Shown here piece after piece: positions 1 through 8,909 of a stretch of 43,089 nt of DNA. This DNA comes from an uncultured beta proteobacterium (GTDB lineage: Bacteria; Pseudomonadota; Gammaproteobacteria; Burkholderiales; Burkholderiaceae_C), in the NCBI GenBank assembly GCA_903927295.1, contig CAIYMN010000309.1, positions 1 to 43,089 on the forward strand, written 5' to 3'. Both the position numbers and the translations under genes were made by a program. The notes beneath the pieces were generated by a model, which worked only from the letters and a program-made list of their open reading frames with translations, was not told where the DNA came from and did not search any database. The first letter of the stretch is position 1. The number at the start of each line of letters is the position of its first letter.

Positions 1-160
1 GGGTCAGCCACACCATGCCCCAGCGCCACTGGGAGAACAGGCCCGAGACGCTGCGCGGGTAGATTCTCTGGTGCGAGGCGTACAGCGATACCAACTCCCC
101 ATCGGGTCCTTCGGCCAGGATGGGGATGACTTTCTTGGAACCGGGCTCCCTGCTGTTCAA
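1..160 (-). CDS. ccoG: Cytochrome c oxidase accessory protein CcoG, N-terminal fragment
   Basis: The first 53 codons of a protein that runs off the window edge. The readable part includes YASHQRIYPRSVSG and LFSQWRWGMVWLT, the typical start of CcoG/FixG (RdxA), a polyferredoxin-type membrane protein needed for cbb3 oxidase biogenesis through copper handling. The start is TTG at 158-160: an in-frame TGA lies a few codons upstream with no ATG in between, and AGGAA sits 9 bases before the TTG. It follows ccoP by 42 bases on the same strand, the usual place for this gene. The ferredoxin cysteines lie outside the window. Identity is fairly sure from motif and position; the rest of the protein cannot be judged. 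Confidence 0.85.
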   Translation of the reverse strand, partial: MNSREPGSKKVIPILAEGPDGELVSLYASHQRIYPRSVSGLFSQWRWGMVWLT

Positions 161-202
161 AAGCGATAATTCCTGCGATCAGCAAAGACCCACTGACGCG
201 GA

Positions 203-1123
203 TTACTGGGCTGTAGCCCCGCCCTTGTTCGAAAGTCCCCAGACATAGGAGGCCAAAACATGAATTTGTGCCTCGGTAAACTTGTCACCCAGGGCCGGCA
301 TCTGGTTTGTCTTGCCATTGTTGATCATGGAAATGATATTCGCTTCACCACTTCCATGCAACCAGACACTCTGATTCGTCAGATTACCTGAACCTATCGC
401 CTGCATGCCTTTACCGTCGGGACCATGGCAAGCAGCGCAAACAACGAATTTCTCTTTGCCCAGTGCAGCGCGCACGGAATCATGAGGGCTACCGGACAAA
501 CTCAGTACGTACTGGGCAAGGTTCTTCACGTCATCTGCCGAACCTACTGCGGCTGCCATCGGAGGCATCATGCCAACACGTCCCTTGATGATATTGTTCT
601 TGATCACCTCGGGCGCACCGCCTCCAAGCCAGTAGTTATCAGTCAGGTTCGGTATCCCCTTGTTGCCACGGGCATCAGAGCCGTGACATTGTGCGCAGTT
701 GTTCATGAACAAACGCTCACCGATCGCCATCGCCTTCGCATCCTTTGCAACATCCTCAGGTTTCATCGCGGCAAACTTGGCATACAAGGGGGCAGATTCT
801 GCGTTGCCTATGTCTACCTCAGACTGATGCTGCCCTTTCGAGGTCCAGGCCAATTTTCCCTCGTAGGACCCCAGGCCCGGATACATCGCCAGGTAGATCA
901 GAGAGAAAATGATGGTGATCACAAACAGCCAGGCCCACCAGCGAGGCAAGGGGTTGTTCATCTCACGCAGGTCGCCATCCCAGACGTGCCCTGTCGTGTT
1001 ATCGCCTGCAGTCATCGCCTTGGCCTTGCCTGAGAACCACAGCAAAAGCAGGCACGCCAAAATACTCACCACCGTGATGCCGGCGACGTACACCGACCAA
1101 AAGTTACTTGTAAAGTCGCTCAT
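203..1123 (-). CDS. ccoP: cbb3-type cytochrome c oxidase subunit III (dihaem cytochrome c)
   Basis: 306 aa. CcoP is the membrane-anchored dihaem subunit that accepts electrons from soluble cytochromes c and passes them to CcoO and CcoN. Two transmembrane segments are visible (about residues 10-31 and 62-82), the second followed by a periplasmic part. Two CxxCH haem-attachment motifs occur, CAQCH at 143-147 and CAACH at 229-233, each with a downstream Met-rich stretch (MMPPM near 185-189, NQMPAL near 273) that should supply the axial Met. Length and the two-helix N-terminus fit the family. AAGGAA precedes the ATG. It lies between ccoQ and ccoG in one transcription unit. No anomalies. Confidence 0.97.
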   Translation of the reverse strand: MSDFTSNFWSVYVAGITVVSILACLLLLWFSGKAKAMTAGDNTTGHVWDGDLREMNNPLPRWWAWLFVITIIFSLIYLAMYPGLGSYEGKLAWTSKGQHQSEVDIGNAESAPLYAKFAAMKPEDVAKDAKAMAIGERLFMNNCAQCHGSDARGNKGIPNLTDNYWLGGGAPEVIKNNIIKGRVGMMPPMAAAVGSADDVKNLAQYVLSLSGSPHDSVRAALGKEKFVVCAACHGPDGKGMQAIGSGNLTNQSVWLHGSGEANIISMINNGKTNQMPALGDKFTEAQIHVLASYVWGLSNKGGATAQ

Positions 1124-1147
1124 ATTATTTCCTTAGATTGCGCTGGG

Positions 1148-1291
1148 TCAGTCTTGCTCAAACGGGAGCTTGGCAGCTTGTTCAAAATCCGCGGTCTTGC
1201 GGCTGGAAAAAGCCCAGACAAGAATGCCGACAAACATGACGAAGCTGACTACGGTGGCCAGTGAACGCAGGGAGTTGATATCAAATTCCAT
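1148..1291 (-). CDS. ccoQ: cbb3-type oxidase small subunit CcoQ
   Basis: A 47-aa ORF in the 180-base gap between ccoO and ccoP. It begins MEFDINSLRSLATVV, has one transmembrane helix (about residues 11-29, ending VWAF), and then a short polar tail with SSRKTADFEQAA. This is the size, topology and position of CcoQ/FixQ, which stabilises the CcoP-CcoNO interaction. The aromatic/charged step after the helix (VWAFSSRK) is typical. Both neighbours are on the same strand within 25 bases, so it is co-translated with them. Small size limits homology evidence, but context makes it confident. Confidence 0.93.
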   Translation of the reverse strand: MEFDINSLRSLATVVSFVMFVGILVWAFSSRKTADFEQAAKLPFEQD

Positions 1292-1306
1292 GAAATATGC
1301 CCCTTG

Positions 1307-1933
1307 TTACTTCACCAAGGTTCCCAGCACCTGAAGGTAGGCAATAACCGCATCAATCTCCTTCTTGCCCTTGAGCTCGTCAGCAGACTTGGCGATCTGT
1401 TCGTCTGTGTAGGGCACGCCGACAGTTCGCAGCGCCTTCATGTGTGCTGGCATTGACGCCGCATCAACATCGTCCTTGAGCAACCAGGGATAGGGTGGCA
1501 TATTGGACTCAGGTACTACGTCACGCGGATTGTTCAAATGATCACGATGCCACTGGTCACTGTATTTGCCGCCGACACGTTGCAGATCCGGGCCTGTGCG
1601 CTTGCTGCCCCACTGAAACGGATGGTCATAGACAAATTCGCCAGCGACTGAATAGTGCCCATAACGCAGCGTTTCTGCGCGGAACGGACGAATCATCTGC
1701 GAGTGGCAGTTGTAGCAGCCTTCGCGGGTGTAGATGTCGCGCCCCGCCAACTGCAGCGCAGTGTAGGGTTGCAAGCCCTTGACCGGCTCCGTCGTGGACT
1801 TCTGGAAGAACAGCGGAACAATTTCCACCAGGCCACCAAAGAGCAGGACCACCAGAATCAGCACAATCATCAGGAAGTTGCTGGTTTCAATCTTTTCGTG
1901 CGACAGTCCGCCGCTTGCATTGTTATTTGCCAT
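1307..1933 (-). CDS. ccoO: cbb3-type cytochrome c oxidase subunit II (monohaem cytochrome c)
   Basis: 208 aa from the chosen ATG. CcoO is the monohaem subunit that relays electrons to the CcoN catalytic core. One N-terminal membrane anchor (about residues 20-42) is followed by the haem motif CYNCH at 73-77 within [16 protein letters not shown], a family hallmark. A GTG at 1951 would add six residues and overlap the ccoN stop by four bases, but the ATG at 1933 is better placed behind an AAAGGA-type ribosome site, so I prefer it. It lies immediately downstream of ccoN and upstream of ccoQ. Confidence 0.97.
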   Translation of the reverse strand: MANNNASGGLSHEKIETSNFLMIVLILVVLLFGGLVEIVPLFFQKSTTEPVKGLQPYTALQLAGRDIYTREGCYNCHSQMIRPFRAETLRYGHYSVAGEFVYDHPFQWGSKRTGPDLQRVGGKYSDQWHRDHLNNPRDVVPESNMPPYPWLLKDDVDAASMPAHMKALRTVGVPYTDEQIAKSADELKGKKEIDAVIAYLQVLGTLVK

Positions 1934-1947
1934 GGTATTTTTCCTTT

Positions 1948-3384
1948 TCACGCGTGGGCAACAACGGCCGGAATGTTCACGTTGACTGAGCGCCCGGTGG
2001 TCGCTGTCTTGAGTACATTCCAGAGCATGATCAACATACCAACGAGGTACAACAGACCGCCTGACAAGCGCAACACATAGAACGGGAAAGTAGCTTTGAC
2101 GGATTCGACAAAGGTGTAAGTCAAAGTGCCGTCAGCGTTGACAGCGCGCCACATCAAACCCTGCATCACACCGGCAATCCACATCGCGGCGATGTAGATC
2201 ACGATGCCTATCGTTGCTGTCCAGAAATGCACTTCGACGGCCTTCATGCTGTACATCTGCTTCTGGCCAAACAAGCGAGGAATCAGGTAATACATGCAAC
2301 CCATGGTGACCAGGCCAACCCAACCCAGGGCGCCGGAGTGCACGTGACCAATGGTCCAGTCCGTGTAATGCGACAAGGCATTGACGGTCTTGATCGACAT
2401 CATCGGACCTTCAAAGGTCGACATCCCGTAGAACGAAAGGGAAACAATCAGGAAACGCAGAATCGGGTCATCGCGCAGTTTGTGCCAGGCACCCGACAAA
2501 GTCATGATGCCGTTGATCATGCCACCCCAGCTCGGTGCAAGCAGGATCAGTGAAAACACCATGCCGAGTGACTGTGTCCAGTCTGGTAGCGCGGTGTAAT
2601 GCAGATGGTGCGGACCGGCCCACATGTAGGTGAATATGAGCGCCCAGAAGTGCACGATGGACAGGCGATAGGAATAGACCGGCCGCTCAGCCTGCTTGGG
2701 GACAAAGTAATACATCATGCCCAGAAAACCAGCTGTCAGAAAGAAGCCGACCGCATTGTGGCCGTACCACCATTGCACCATTGCATCCTGCACACCAGCG
2801 TAAGCTGAATAGGACTTCATGAACCCGGCTGGAACGGCAGCACTGTTGACCAGGTGCAGCAGGGCCACGGCAATGATCATCGCGCCAAAAAACCAGTTAG
2901 CCACATAAATGTGGCGCACCTTGCGAGTGCCTATGGTGCCAAAAAAGACGACAGCATAAGATACCCAGACAAGGGTGATCAAAATGTCGATGGGCCACTC
3001 CAGTTCGGCGTACTCCTTGCCTTGGGTAAAACCAAGTGGCAGGGAAATCGCAGCCGACAGAATGACCAGTTGCCAACCCCAGAAGGTAAAAGCTGCCAGT
3101 TTGTCGCTGAACAGGCGAACCTGACAGGTGCGCTGGGCGACGTAATATGACGTTGCAAATAACCCGCAGCCACCAAATGCAAAAATAACCGCATTGGTGT
3201 GCAATGGGCGAAGCCGGCCATAGGTGAGCCAAGGAATGCCAAAGTTGAGTTCCGGCCAGGTCAGTTGGGCGGCGATGATGACGCCGACCAGCATACCCAC
3301 CACGCCCCACACTACCGTCATGATGGCAAACTGCCTGACGACCTTGTCGTTGTAGCTTGTTGCTAGCGAATTGGGAAATATCAT
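1948..3384 (-). CDS. ccoN: cbb3-type cytochrome c oxidase catalytic subunit I
   Basis: 478 aa, about 12 transmembrane helices. CcoN is the haem-copper core that reduces O2 to water with high affinity and pumps protons. All metal-ligand histidines are present: H62 (RPLHTN) and H349 for low-spin haem b, H347 (GHVHSG) for haem b3, and H209 ([10 protein letters not shown]) with H259/H260 (GPHHLHY) for CuB. Length is normal for proteobacterial CcoN. The ATG at 3384 follows AAGAAGAGG. It is the first structural gene of ccoNOQP; the 89 bases upstream hold a candidate FNR/ANR box (separate entry), consistent with induction at low oxygen. No anomaly. Confidence 0.98.
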   Translation of the reverse strand: MIFPNSLATSYNDKVVRQFAIMTVVWGVVGMLVGVIIAAQLTWPELNFGIPWLTYGRLRPLHTNAVIFAFGGCGLFATSYYVAQRTCQVRLFSDKLAAFTFWGWQLVILSAAISLPLGFTQGKEYAELEWPIDILITLVWVSYAVVFFGTIGTRKVRHIYVANWFFGAMIIAVALLHLVNSAAVPAGFMKSYSAYAGVQDAMVQWWYGHNAVGFFLTAGFLGMMYYFVPKQAERPVYSYRLSIVHFWALIFTYMWAGPHHLHYTALPDWTQSLGMVFSLILLAPSWGGMINGIMTLSGAWHKLRDDPILRFLIVSLSFYGMSTFEGPMMSIKTVNALSHYTDWTIGHVHSGALGWVGLVTMGCMYYLIPRLFGQKQMYSMKAVEVHFWTATIGIVIYIAAMWIAGVMQGLMWRAVNADGTLTYTFVESVKATFPFYVLRLSGGLLYLVGMLIMLWNVLKTATTGRSVNVNIPAVVAHA

Positions 3385-3441
3385 TTACACCTCTTCTTAG
3401 TTGGATCGGTCAAAGTTTCGCACGACAAACACGAATTCGGA

Positions 3442-3455
3442 ATGACTCACGTCAA
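3442..3455 (-). promoter_or_regulatory. Candidate FNR/ANR box upstream of ccoN
   Basis: Read on the minus strand the site is TTGAC-GTGA-GTCAT. It matches the FNR consensus TTGAT-N4-ATCAA at 7 of 10 positions, and its core TGAC-N4-GTCA is a perfect inverted repeat. Its centre is 64 bases upstream of the ccoN ATG, leaving room for a class II promoter with a start near 3407. The -10 there is weak. FNR-type control of ccoNOQP is well established in proteobacteria; binding here is inferred. Confidence 0.5.
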
Positions 3456-3473
3456 AATCCAAAGGTTTTTTCA

Positions 3474-3608
3474 TTAATCCTTAAGAATTCGCTCGCCTTC
3501 TGCGTCGATGTCATCAAACTGACCCCGGTGGATGGCCCACCAAAGTCCAGCGAGTATGAAGAAAACAAGCACTACCGACAATGGAATCAACAAATAGAGA
3601 ATATCCAC
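3474..3608 (-). CDS. ccoS: cbb3 oxidase maturation protein CcoS
   Basis: A 44-aa ORF between ccoI and ccoN, starting with GTG behind AGAAAGG. It begins MDILYLLIPLSVVLVF, has one transmembrane helix, and continues LAGLWWAIHRGQFDDID, the family signature (WA..GQFDDL-type motif) of CcoS/FixS. CcoS is needed to deliver copper and haem b to the cbb3 core, acting with CcoI. The ccoI stop is 12 bases away, so the two are co-transcribed. Short, but motif and location agree. Confidence 0.93.
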   Translation of the reverse strand: MDILYLLIPLSVVLVFFILAGLWWAIHRGQFDDIDAEGERILKD

Positions 3609-3620
3609 GGAACCTTTCTG

Positions 3621-5960
3621 CTACGGAGCAATTTTCGACAGGCGCAGTGCATTAAGTACGACCAGCAAGGAACTCAGAGCCATGCCAAGCCCGGCCAGCC
3701 AGGCGGGGAGCAAGCCGACGATCGCCAGTGGCACGCACACCGCGTTGTAAATTGCTGCCCACCAAAGATTTTGCCGCACCACATGCAGGGTTCGACGCGA
3801 CACCTGGAAGCTGGTATCAATGGCGGCGATCTGCTCTCCAAGCACGACGAAATCGGCTTGTGCCTGCGCCAGAGGAGCAGCGCGCCCAAATGCAAATGAA
3901 ACATGGGCACCGGCAAGTACCGGGCCGTCGTTGAGTCCATCACCCACCACCGCCACGCGTTGGCCCCGCTGCTGGGCAAGACGCAGAAATTCAAGCTTGT
4001 CCAATGGTGAACAAAGACCGCGAAACTCGGTGATGCCGACCTGCGCCGCGACGCGTCCTGCGGCCTGAACTCCATCGCCTGACAGCAAGTGAACCTTGAT
4101 CCCATTGCGCTGTAGAGCAGCAACCGTCGGCTTGGCATCCGGGCGCAAGTCTTCGTGGAGTTCAAAAGTCGCCAGCCAGCCATCACTGTCACTCAGATGT
4201 GCCTGCAAAAATTCGGATGGAGCGACTTCGATATCGCAGAACTCTGCGGAACCCAGGCGAATTTCCGTTTCCTTTGGTGCGTTCTCCCGATTGATGATCC
4301 AGCCCCGCACGCCGGCACCTGCAACTTCCTGCACGCCGCGTGCAGTCCAGCTGATGCCCGCCCCCCGCTGCGAGGCGGCCAGCAAGGCTCTGGATACCGG
4401 ATGCAGCGAGTATTGCGCGAGCGCCGCCGCCATAGCCCACGCCTGAGCCTCGGCAACACCCTCACGCACCCGGGTGGACGCCAGCACCAAGGTGTCGCTC
4501 GTCAAAGTCCCTGTCTTGTCAAACAGCACGGTGTCAATGTCTGCCAACGCTTCAAACGCTTCCAGCCTGCGCACCAGAACGCCTCGGCGCGCCAGTGCGC
4601 CGGCAGCCGCCAGCATGGCCGCGGGTGTTGCCAGCGACAACGCACAGGGACAGGTAACCACCAGCACTGCGACCGCTACCATCAGAGCATGCCCGGGGTC
4701 GCGGCCCCACCAGAATGCGCAGGCCATGGCTGCTGCCAGCAAGACGGCAAGCAAAAAGGGCTTGGCGATCCGATCTGCCAGACGCGCCAAAGCCGGCTTG
4801 CTGGTGGACGCAGTTTGCATCAACGCAACAATCTGCGCAAAACGGGTCTGATCGGCCGTCTGTTTCACTTCGACCTGAACCGTGCTGGAAAGATTGTGGC
4901 TGCCTGCGATGACGTAACTCCCGACGCCACGCGCCACTGGCCGGGATTCGCCCGTCAGAAGAGCTTCGTCAACCATGGTCTGACCCTGCAGCACCAGACC
5001 GTCAGCGGGAAATGTTTCGCCTGGCAGGATGCGAACAATATCCGCCACCTGCAAGCGCCGCACCGGTACACGATCGTAGCTGCCGTCTCCTTGCTGTCGC
5101 AGGACGCTGTCGGGCATTCGATTCATCAGGGCTTCAAGCGCACCGGCCGTTCGATCCCGCAAGCGCAGTTCCAGCCAGCGCCCCGACAGGAGGAAGAAGA
5201 CAAACATAGTGAGCGAGTCGAAATAGACTTCACGACCAAAGTGTCCTCCTGGTTCAAAAGTGCCTGCCGTACTGACGACAAAGGTAATCAACATTCCAAT
5301 AGCGACAGGCAAATCCATGCTGACGCGGCGTTGCAGCACATCAGTCAAGGCATTGCGAAAAAAGGGACCGCAGGAAAACAGGATCACCGGCAGCGTCAGG
5401 ACCCAGGAGGCCCAGCGCAACAAATGCTCCATTTCGGGGGTCAAATCACCGGCTGCCGCAATGTAGGCCGGATAGGCATACATCATCACCTGCATCATGC
5501 ACAAGCCGGCGACCGCCAGGCGCCAAAGCGCCTTGCGCCCGTCGACTCGTCGCTGCTCGCGCGCAAAAGTGTCGTTCGCAGGTACCGGACGATAGCCAGC
5601 CGACTGAACGGCCCGCATCCAGGCAGACGGTTGAACCGCATCGGCCAACCAAAGAACACGTGCCCTGTGACTTCCCGCGCTGACGGTGGCCTGTATCACT
5701 CCTGGGACGCTGAGCAGTGCCGCCTCAAGCGTGAGCGCACAAGCTGCGCAGTGCATGCCCTCAATCAACAGATTCGATTCCCAGCATTGATCACGTCGCG
5801 CATCCGGTCGGCTGAAGACCGACCATTCCTGCGGGTCATCCAGCAGAGAGAATAGCTCCACTGTCGCACCCGATTCATCAACCTCCAACGTTTGCTGAAG
5901 TCGCGCCCTGTCGCTGGTGTTTGGCGCCGCCACATTGACGGCCGGACTTGCAATTAACAT
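3621..5960 (-). CDS. ccoI: Copper-translocating P-type ATPase for cbb3 assembly
   Basis: 779 aa from the ATG at 5960; a TTG at 5969 is the alternative. CcoI/FixI is a P1B-type ATPase that exports Cu to the periplasm for the CuB site of CcoN. Visible in order: an N-terminal heavy-metal-associated domain with GMHCAAC (Cys about 71 and 74), a run of membrane helices, the ion-binding CPC motif in TCPCALSLATP, the phosphorylation motif DKTGTLT, the HP dipeptide in SLHPVSRALL, and GDGLNDGPVLAG in the hinge. All catalytic elements are intact. It heads the ccoI-ccoS pair upstream of ccoN and is divergent from the universal stress gene; the shared region carries an FNR-like box. Confidence 0.96.
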   Translation of the reverse strand: MLIASPAVNVAAPNTSDRARLQQTLEVDESGATVELFSLLDDPQEWSVFSRPDARRDQCWESNLLIEGMHCAACALTLEAALLSVPGVIQATVSAGSHRARVLWLADAVQPSAWMRAVQSAGYRPVPANDTFAREQRRVDGRKALWRLAVAGLCMMQVMMYAYPAYIAAAGDLTPEMEHLLRWASWVLTLPVILFSCGPFFRNALTDVLQRRVSMDLPVAIGMLITFVVSTAGTFEPGGHFGREVYFDSLTMFVFFLLSGRWLELRLRDRTAGALEALMNRMPDSVLRQQGDGSYDRVPVRRLQVADIVRILPGETFPADGLVLQGQTMVDEALLTGESRPVARGVGSYVIAGSHNLSSTVQVEVKQTADQTRFAQIVALMQTASTSKPALARLADRIAKPFLLAVLLAAAMACAFWWGRDPGHALMVAVAVLVVTCPCALSLATPAAMLAAAGALARRGVLVRRLEAFEALADIDTVLFDKTGTLTSDTLVLASTRVREGVAEAQAWAMAAALAQYSLHPVSRALLAASQRGAGISWTARGVQEVAGAGVRGWIINRENAPKETEIRLGSAEFCDIEVAPSEFLQAHLSDSDGWLATFELHEDLRPDAKPTVAALQRNGIKVHLLSGDGVQAAGRVAAQVGITEFRGLCSPLDKLEFLRLAQQRGQRVAVVGDGLNDGPVLAGAHVSFAFGRAAPLAQAQADFVVLGEQIAAIDTSFQVSRRTLHVVRQNLWWAAIYNAVCVPLAIVGLLPAWLAGLGMALSSLLVVLNALRLSKIAP

Positions 5961-5996
5961 AGGATCCAAGTGTGCGCGGGTATGCGATCAGTTTAC

Positions 5997-6037
5997 CTGA
6001 CCAAAATCAAGTTGTTGCCCGGCGATCAGAGTAAGCT
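5997..6037 (+). promoter_or_regulatory. Candidate FNR-dependent promoter for the universal stress gene
   Basis: CTGAC-CAAA-ATCAA at 5997-6010 matches the FNR consensus TTGAT-N4-ATCAA at 8 of 10 positions, with a perfect right half. A TAnnnT hexamer, TAAGCT, lies at 6032-6037. A start near 6045 would put the box centre at about -41, the class II FNR geometry. The same box could act on the divergent ccoI. The pattern is seen in sequence; regulation is inferred. Confidence 0.5.
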
Positions 6038-6064
6038 GCAGTCTCCACTCCACAGGAAAATGTC

Positions 6065-6508
6065 ATGTACCAAAAAATTCTTGTCGCTACCGATGGCTCT
6101 CCCCTGTCGAAGAAAGCAGTAACCAGCGCCATCTCGCTGGCCGCACTGACTGGCGCAGAACTGGTGGCACTGAAGGTGATCCCGCGTTACCCGCAAAGTT
6201 ATTTTGAGGGCGGTCTGGCCTTGCAGGCTGCAGAAGTCAGCCGGGTCGAGAAACAGTGGGCAGATGACGCACAGGCCATTGTCGACGCCGTTCAAAAAGC
6301 GGCGCTTTTAAAAGGTGTCAAGGCCAAAGCCATTACGGTCAAATCCGACCTCATATCGGATGCGGTGATAGCAGCCACAAAGAAGCACAAATGTGATCTT
6401 ATCGTCATGGCATCGCACGGACGGCGTGGTATCAAGAGACTGCTGCTGGGCAGTGAAACCCAGCAAGTCCTGACGCACTCCCACGTCCCGGTTCTGGTAC
6501 TGCGCTGA
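6065..6508 (+). CDS. Universal stress protein, UspA family
   Basis: 147 aa, single Usp domain with an alpha/beta Rossmann-like fold. It starts MYQKILVATDGSPLSKKA, the family N-terminus with the nucleotide-contacting Asp, and ends with VMASHGRRGIKRLLLGSETQQVL, the G-x2-G-x9-G(S) ATP-binding loop, followed by the closing strand VPVLVLR. Cytoplasmic. Usp proteins near cbb3 genes are often expressed under oxygen limitation, in keeping with the FNR-like box upstream. CAGGAAAA precedes the ATG. The next gene, matB, converges with only 12 bases between stops. Exact function is unknown, as for most Usp proteins. Confidence 0.93.
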   Translation: MYQKILVATDGSPLSKKAVTSAISLAALTGAELVALKVIPRYPQSYFEGGLALQAAEVSRVEKQWADDAQAIVDAVQKAALLKGVKAKAITVKSDLISDAVIAATKKHKCDLIVMASHGRRGIKRLLLGSETQQVLTHSHVPVLVLR

Positions 6509-6520
6509 TCGGTTCTGAAG

Positions 6521-8086
6521 CTAGCGTCCCGCTTCGCTGCTGTATTGCAGGCGCAGCACGTTCTTTTGCACCTTGCCCATCGCGTTGCGCGGCAACTCGT
6601 TGACCACATAGCAACGCTTGGGTATCTTGAAGTTCGCCAGCTTCGATTTCAGGCTGCCAATGACAGCGATCGGGTCAACTGACGCCCCGGGCTTTGCGAT
6701 CACCACCGCCACGCCGACTTCGCCAAAATCCGCATCTTCGACGCCGACCACTGCGCTCTCGGCGACACCTGGCAACTCGTTGATATATCCCTCGATTTCG
6801 GCCGGATAAACGTTGTAGCCACCACTAATGATCAGGTCTTTGCTGCGCCCGACAATGTTCACGTAGCCCAACTCGTCGATCTTTCCGACATCGCCGGTCC
6901 GGAAGTAACCATCAGCCGTGAAATCTTCTGCTGTCTTTTCGGGCATGCGCCAGTAGCCCTTGAAAACATTGGGTCCTTTGACTTCGATACCGCCTATTTG
7001 ACCGGTCGGCAACGAGCGACCTTCCTCGTCTCGCACTCTCAGGCTGACGCCTGGCAAGGGAAAACCTACCGTCCCGCCACGACGCTGGAGCGGGTCACCG
7101 AAATACGGATTGGACGTCAGCATCACTGTTTCGCTCATGCCGTACCGTTCCAGGATCGTGTGGCCCGTTCTGCTCTGCCACTGGCTGAATGTTTCGATCA
7201 GCAGGGGCGCCGAGCCGGCGATGAAAAGTCGCATATTGCGCGTCGTGGTGCTATTCAGACCTGACTCTGCCAACAATCTGACATAGAGCGTGGGCACACC
7301 CATAAAAACCGTGGCCCTGGGCAACCTCTCCATCACCCACTTGGGATCAAACTTGCTCAGCCAGAGCATCTTGCTTCCACTCAGAAGCGCACCGTGAATC
7401 GCGACAAACAGACCGTGCACATGAAAGATCGGCAAGGCATGAATCAGGACGTCCGCCCCCTCCCCCTGTTTGCGCCAGCCCCAGTAATCTTTCAATACCT
7501 CCGCATTGCTGAGCAAATTTCCATGCGTCAGCATGGCGCCCTTGGAGCGACCGGTCGTACCGCTGGTGTAGATGATTGCGGCCAGATCATTGGCTCTGCG
7601 CTTCACCGGCCGGTGCCGGTCTGAACACTGCACTGCTCGCTCAAGCAGGGATCCGGTTCGATCGTTGTTGAGGGTGAAAACGTACTGCGTTCCAGCCCTG
7701 AAAGCAATCTTGCTGACCCAGCCAAAATTCTTCGCCGTGCAAACCACCACAGCCGGCTCCGCATTGCCAATAAAGTACTCGATTTCGGAACTTTGATACG
7801 CCACGTTGAGCGGCAGATAGACAAAGCCCGCGCGCAAGGTTGCCAGGTAGAGCAGCATCGCTTCCACCGACTTGTCAACCTGCACCGCTATCCGGGCACC
7901 CGCGGGCAAGTTCAATGCCTGCAGCAAATTGGCCAACATCGCACTGGCACGTTCCAGATCACGCCAGCTGTAACACAGGCCATCTTCGGTCTCGACGGCG
8001 ATGGCGTCGTGCGCTGCCGGGAATCCCGCTCGCAGCGCCACATACAGATTACTGTTGACTAAGGGTAAATCCGTTTGAAGTTGCAT
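6521..8086 (-). CDS. matB: Malonyl-CoA synthetase (malonate-CoA ligase)
   Basis: 521 aa, adenylate-forming (ANL) superfamily. It would convert malonate, ATP and CoA to malonyl-CoA in the cytoplasm. The phosphate-binding loop TSGTTGRSKG is at about 174-183; ERYGMSETVM (A5-type motif), GYFRTGDVGKIDELGYV and GRSKDLIISGGYNVYPAEIE follow, and the C-terminal Lys motif is LPRNAMGKVQKN. All motifs of a working acyl-CoA synthetase are present. The N-terminal part (VQVDKSVEAMLLYLA, PLNVAYQSSEIEYFIGNAEP) resembles MatB. Substrate assignment rests mainly on the operon with malonyl-CoA decarboxylase and a TRAP carrier. It is the last gene of that operon, 61 bases after the crotonase gene. Confidence 0.88.
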   Translation of the reverse strand: MQLQTDLPLVNSNLYVALRAGFPAAHDAIAVETEDGLCYSWRDLERASAMLANLLQALNLPAGARIAVQVDKSVEAMLLYLATLRAGFVYLPLNVAYQSSEIEYFIGNAEPAVVVCTAKNFGWVSKIAFRAGTQYVFTLNNDRTGSLLERAVQCSDRHRPVKRRANDLAAIIYTSGTTGRSKGAMLTHGNLLSNAEVLKDYWGWRKQGEGADVLIHALPIFHVHGLFVAIHGALLSGSKMLWLSKFDPKWVMERLPRATVFMGVPTLYVRLLAESGLNSTTTRNMRLFIAGSAPLLIETFSQWQSRTGHTILERYGMSETVMLTSNPYFGDPLQRRGGTVGFPLPGVSLRVRDEEGRSLPTGQIGGIEVKGPNVFKGYWRMPEKTAEDFTADGYFRTGDVGKIDELGYVNIVGRSKDLIISGGYNVYPAEIEGYINELPGVAESAVVGVEDADFGEVGVAVVIAKPGASVDPIAVIGSLKSKLANFKIPKRCYVVNELPRNAMGKVQKNVLRLQYSSEAGR

Positions 8087-8147
8087 GAGATGTGAATAAA
8101 TGGGATTGAATCAAATGACGCACAGCGGCACGACCGCCTTCAGGGTT

Positions 8148-8909
8148 TCAGAATGCGGGCTTTCGTTTTTCAAGAAAGGCCAGTATGCCCTCCCGATGTT
8201 CCGCGCTGGCCGCGTAAGCATAAGCAAGCTCACCGTGCGTCGGGGTCCGAGCCAGGAGTTCAGTGATCGTGCGCTTGTTCAGGCGGGCGGCCTGGGGTGA
8301 CAAGCAAGCAATGCCGGATGCACTGGCGCGAGCCTCTGTCGCCAGTTGCTCGTCCGGCAGCACGCGACTCAGAAAACCTGCCGCCTTCATGTCGACTGCA
8401 CCAAAGATGGCCGCCTCCAGCAGCATCTGCCGCGTCACAGCCAAACCAACTTCGCGAGCCACCAGGCCTGCTTCGCGCGGCGCCATCGGAAAGCCAAGAC
8501 GGGCAATGGGCGCACCAAAACGCGCTGATTCACCTGCCAAGCGTATATCGCAGCAACTGGCTATTTCGATGCCTGCGCCCATGCAGTTGCCTTCGATCAC
8601 TGCCACAACTGGTGGTTCGCAGTCCAGCATCGCCTGCAAGGCACCCCAAACATCGTTCTCGTGAAAATCACGCAGACTCGACTCCTGAAAGCGAAAATCT
8701 GCGTACTCGGAAATATCACCGCCGGCGCAAAAATTTCCATCCGCTCCCGCCACAACGACACAGCGAACTTCGGGCTGGCGCGCGATGCTCTCAAACACCG
8801 ACCGCAGTTGCCGCCACATGTGGCGCGTCATGGCATTGAACTTGCCGGGATGCGCCAGTGTCACGGTGGCAAGCACCGTCGACACAAGCAGTTCAACGCC
8901 GCCGCTCAT
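8148..8909 (-). CDS. Enoyl-CoA hydratase/isomerase (crotonase) family protein in the malonate operon
   Basis: 253 aa, crotonase fold. The oxyanion-hole segment NFCAGGDISEY (about 59-69) and NCMGAGIEIASCCDIRLA (about 108-125) are clear. The first catalytic Glu of classical hydratases is present at E115 (GAGIE). The second, normally the Glu of FGxPE, is replaced: FGAPI gives Ile135. The reaction is therefore probably not simple enoyl-CoA hydration; a decarboxylase, isomerase or thioesterase-like activity on a malonate-derived CoA ester is possible but unproven. The ATG at 8909 overlaps the dctM stop by four bases (ATGA), so it is translationally coupled to the transporter genes. A longer reading frame to 9299 exists but runs through dctM and is not used. 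Confidence 0.88.
   Translation of the reverse strand: MSGGVELLVSTVLATVTLAHPGKFNAMTRHMWRQLRSVFESIARQPEVRCVVVAGADGNFCAGGDISEYADFRFQESSLRDFHENDVWGALQAMLDCEPPVVAVIEGNCMGAGIEIASCCDIRLAGESARFGAPIARLGFPMAPREAGLVAREVGLAVTRQMLLEAAIFGAVDMKAAGFLSRVLPDEQLATEARASASGIACLSPQAARLNKRTITELLARTPTHGELAYAYAASAEHREGILAFLEKRKPAF

Noticed and set aside
4155-5855. 566-codon open frame on the plus strand opposite ccoI
   Set aside because: It is antisense to a complete CcoI with all motifs; the translation has no recognisable domain and is rich in Gln/Arg/His, as expected for a reverse-frame shadow in GC-rich DNA.
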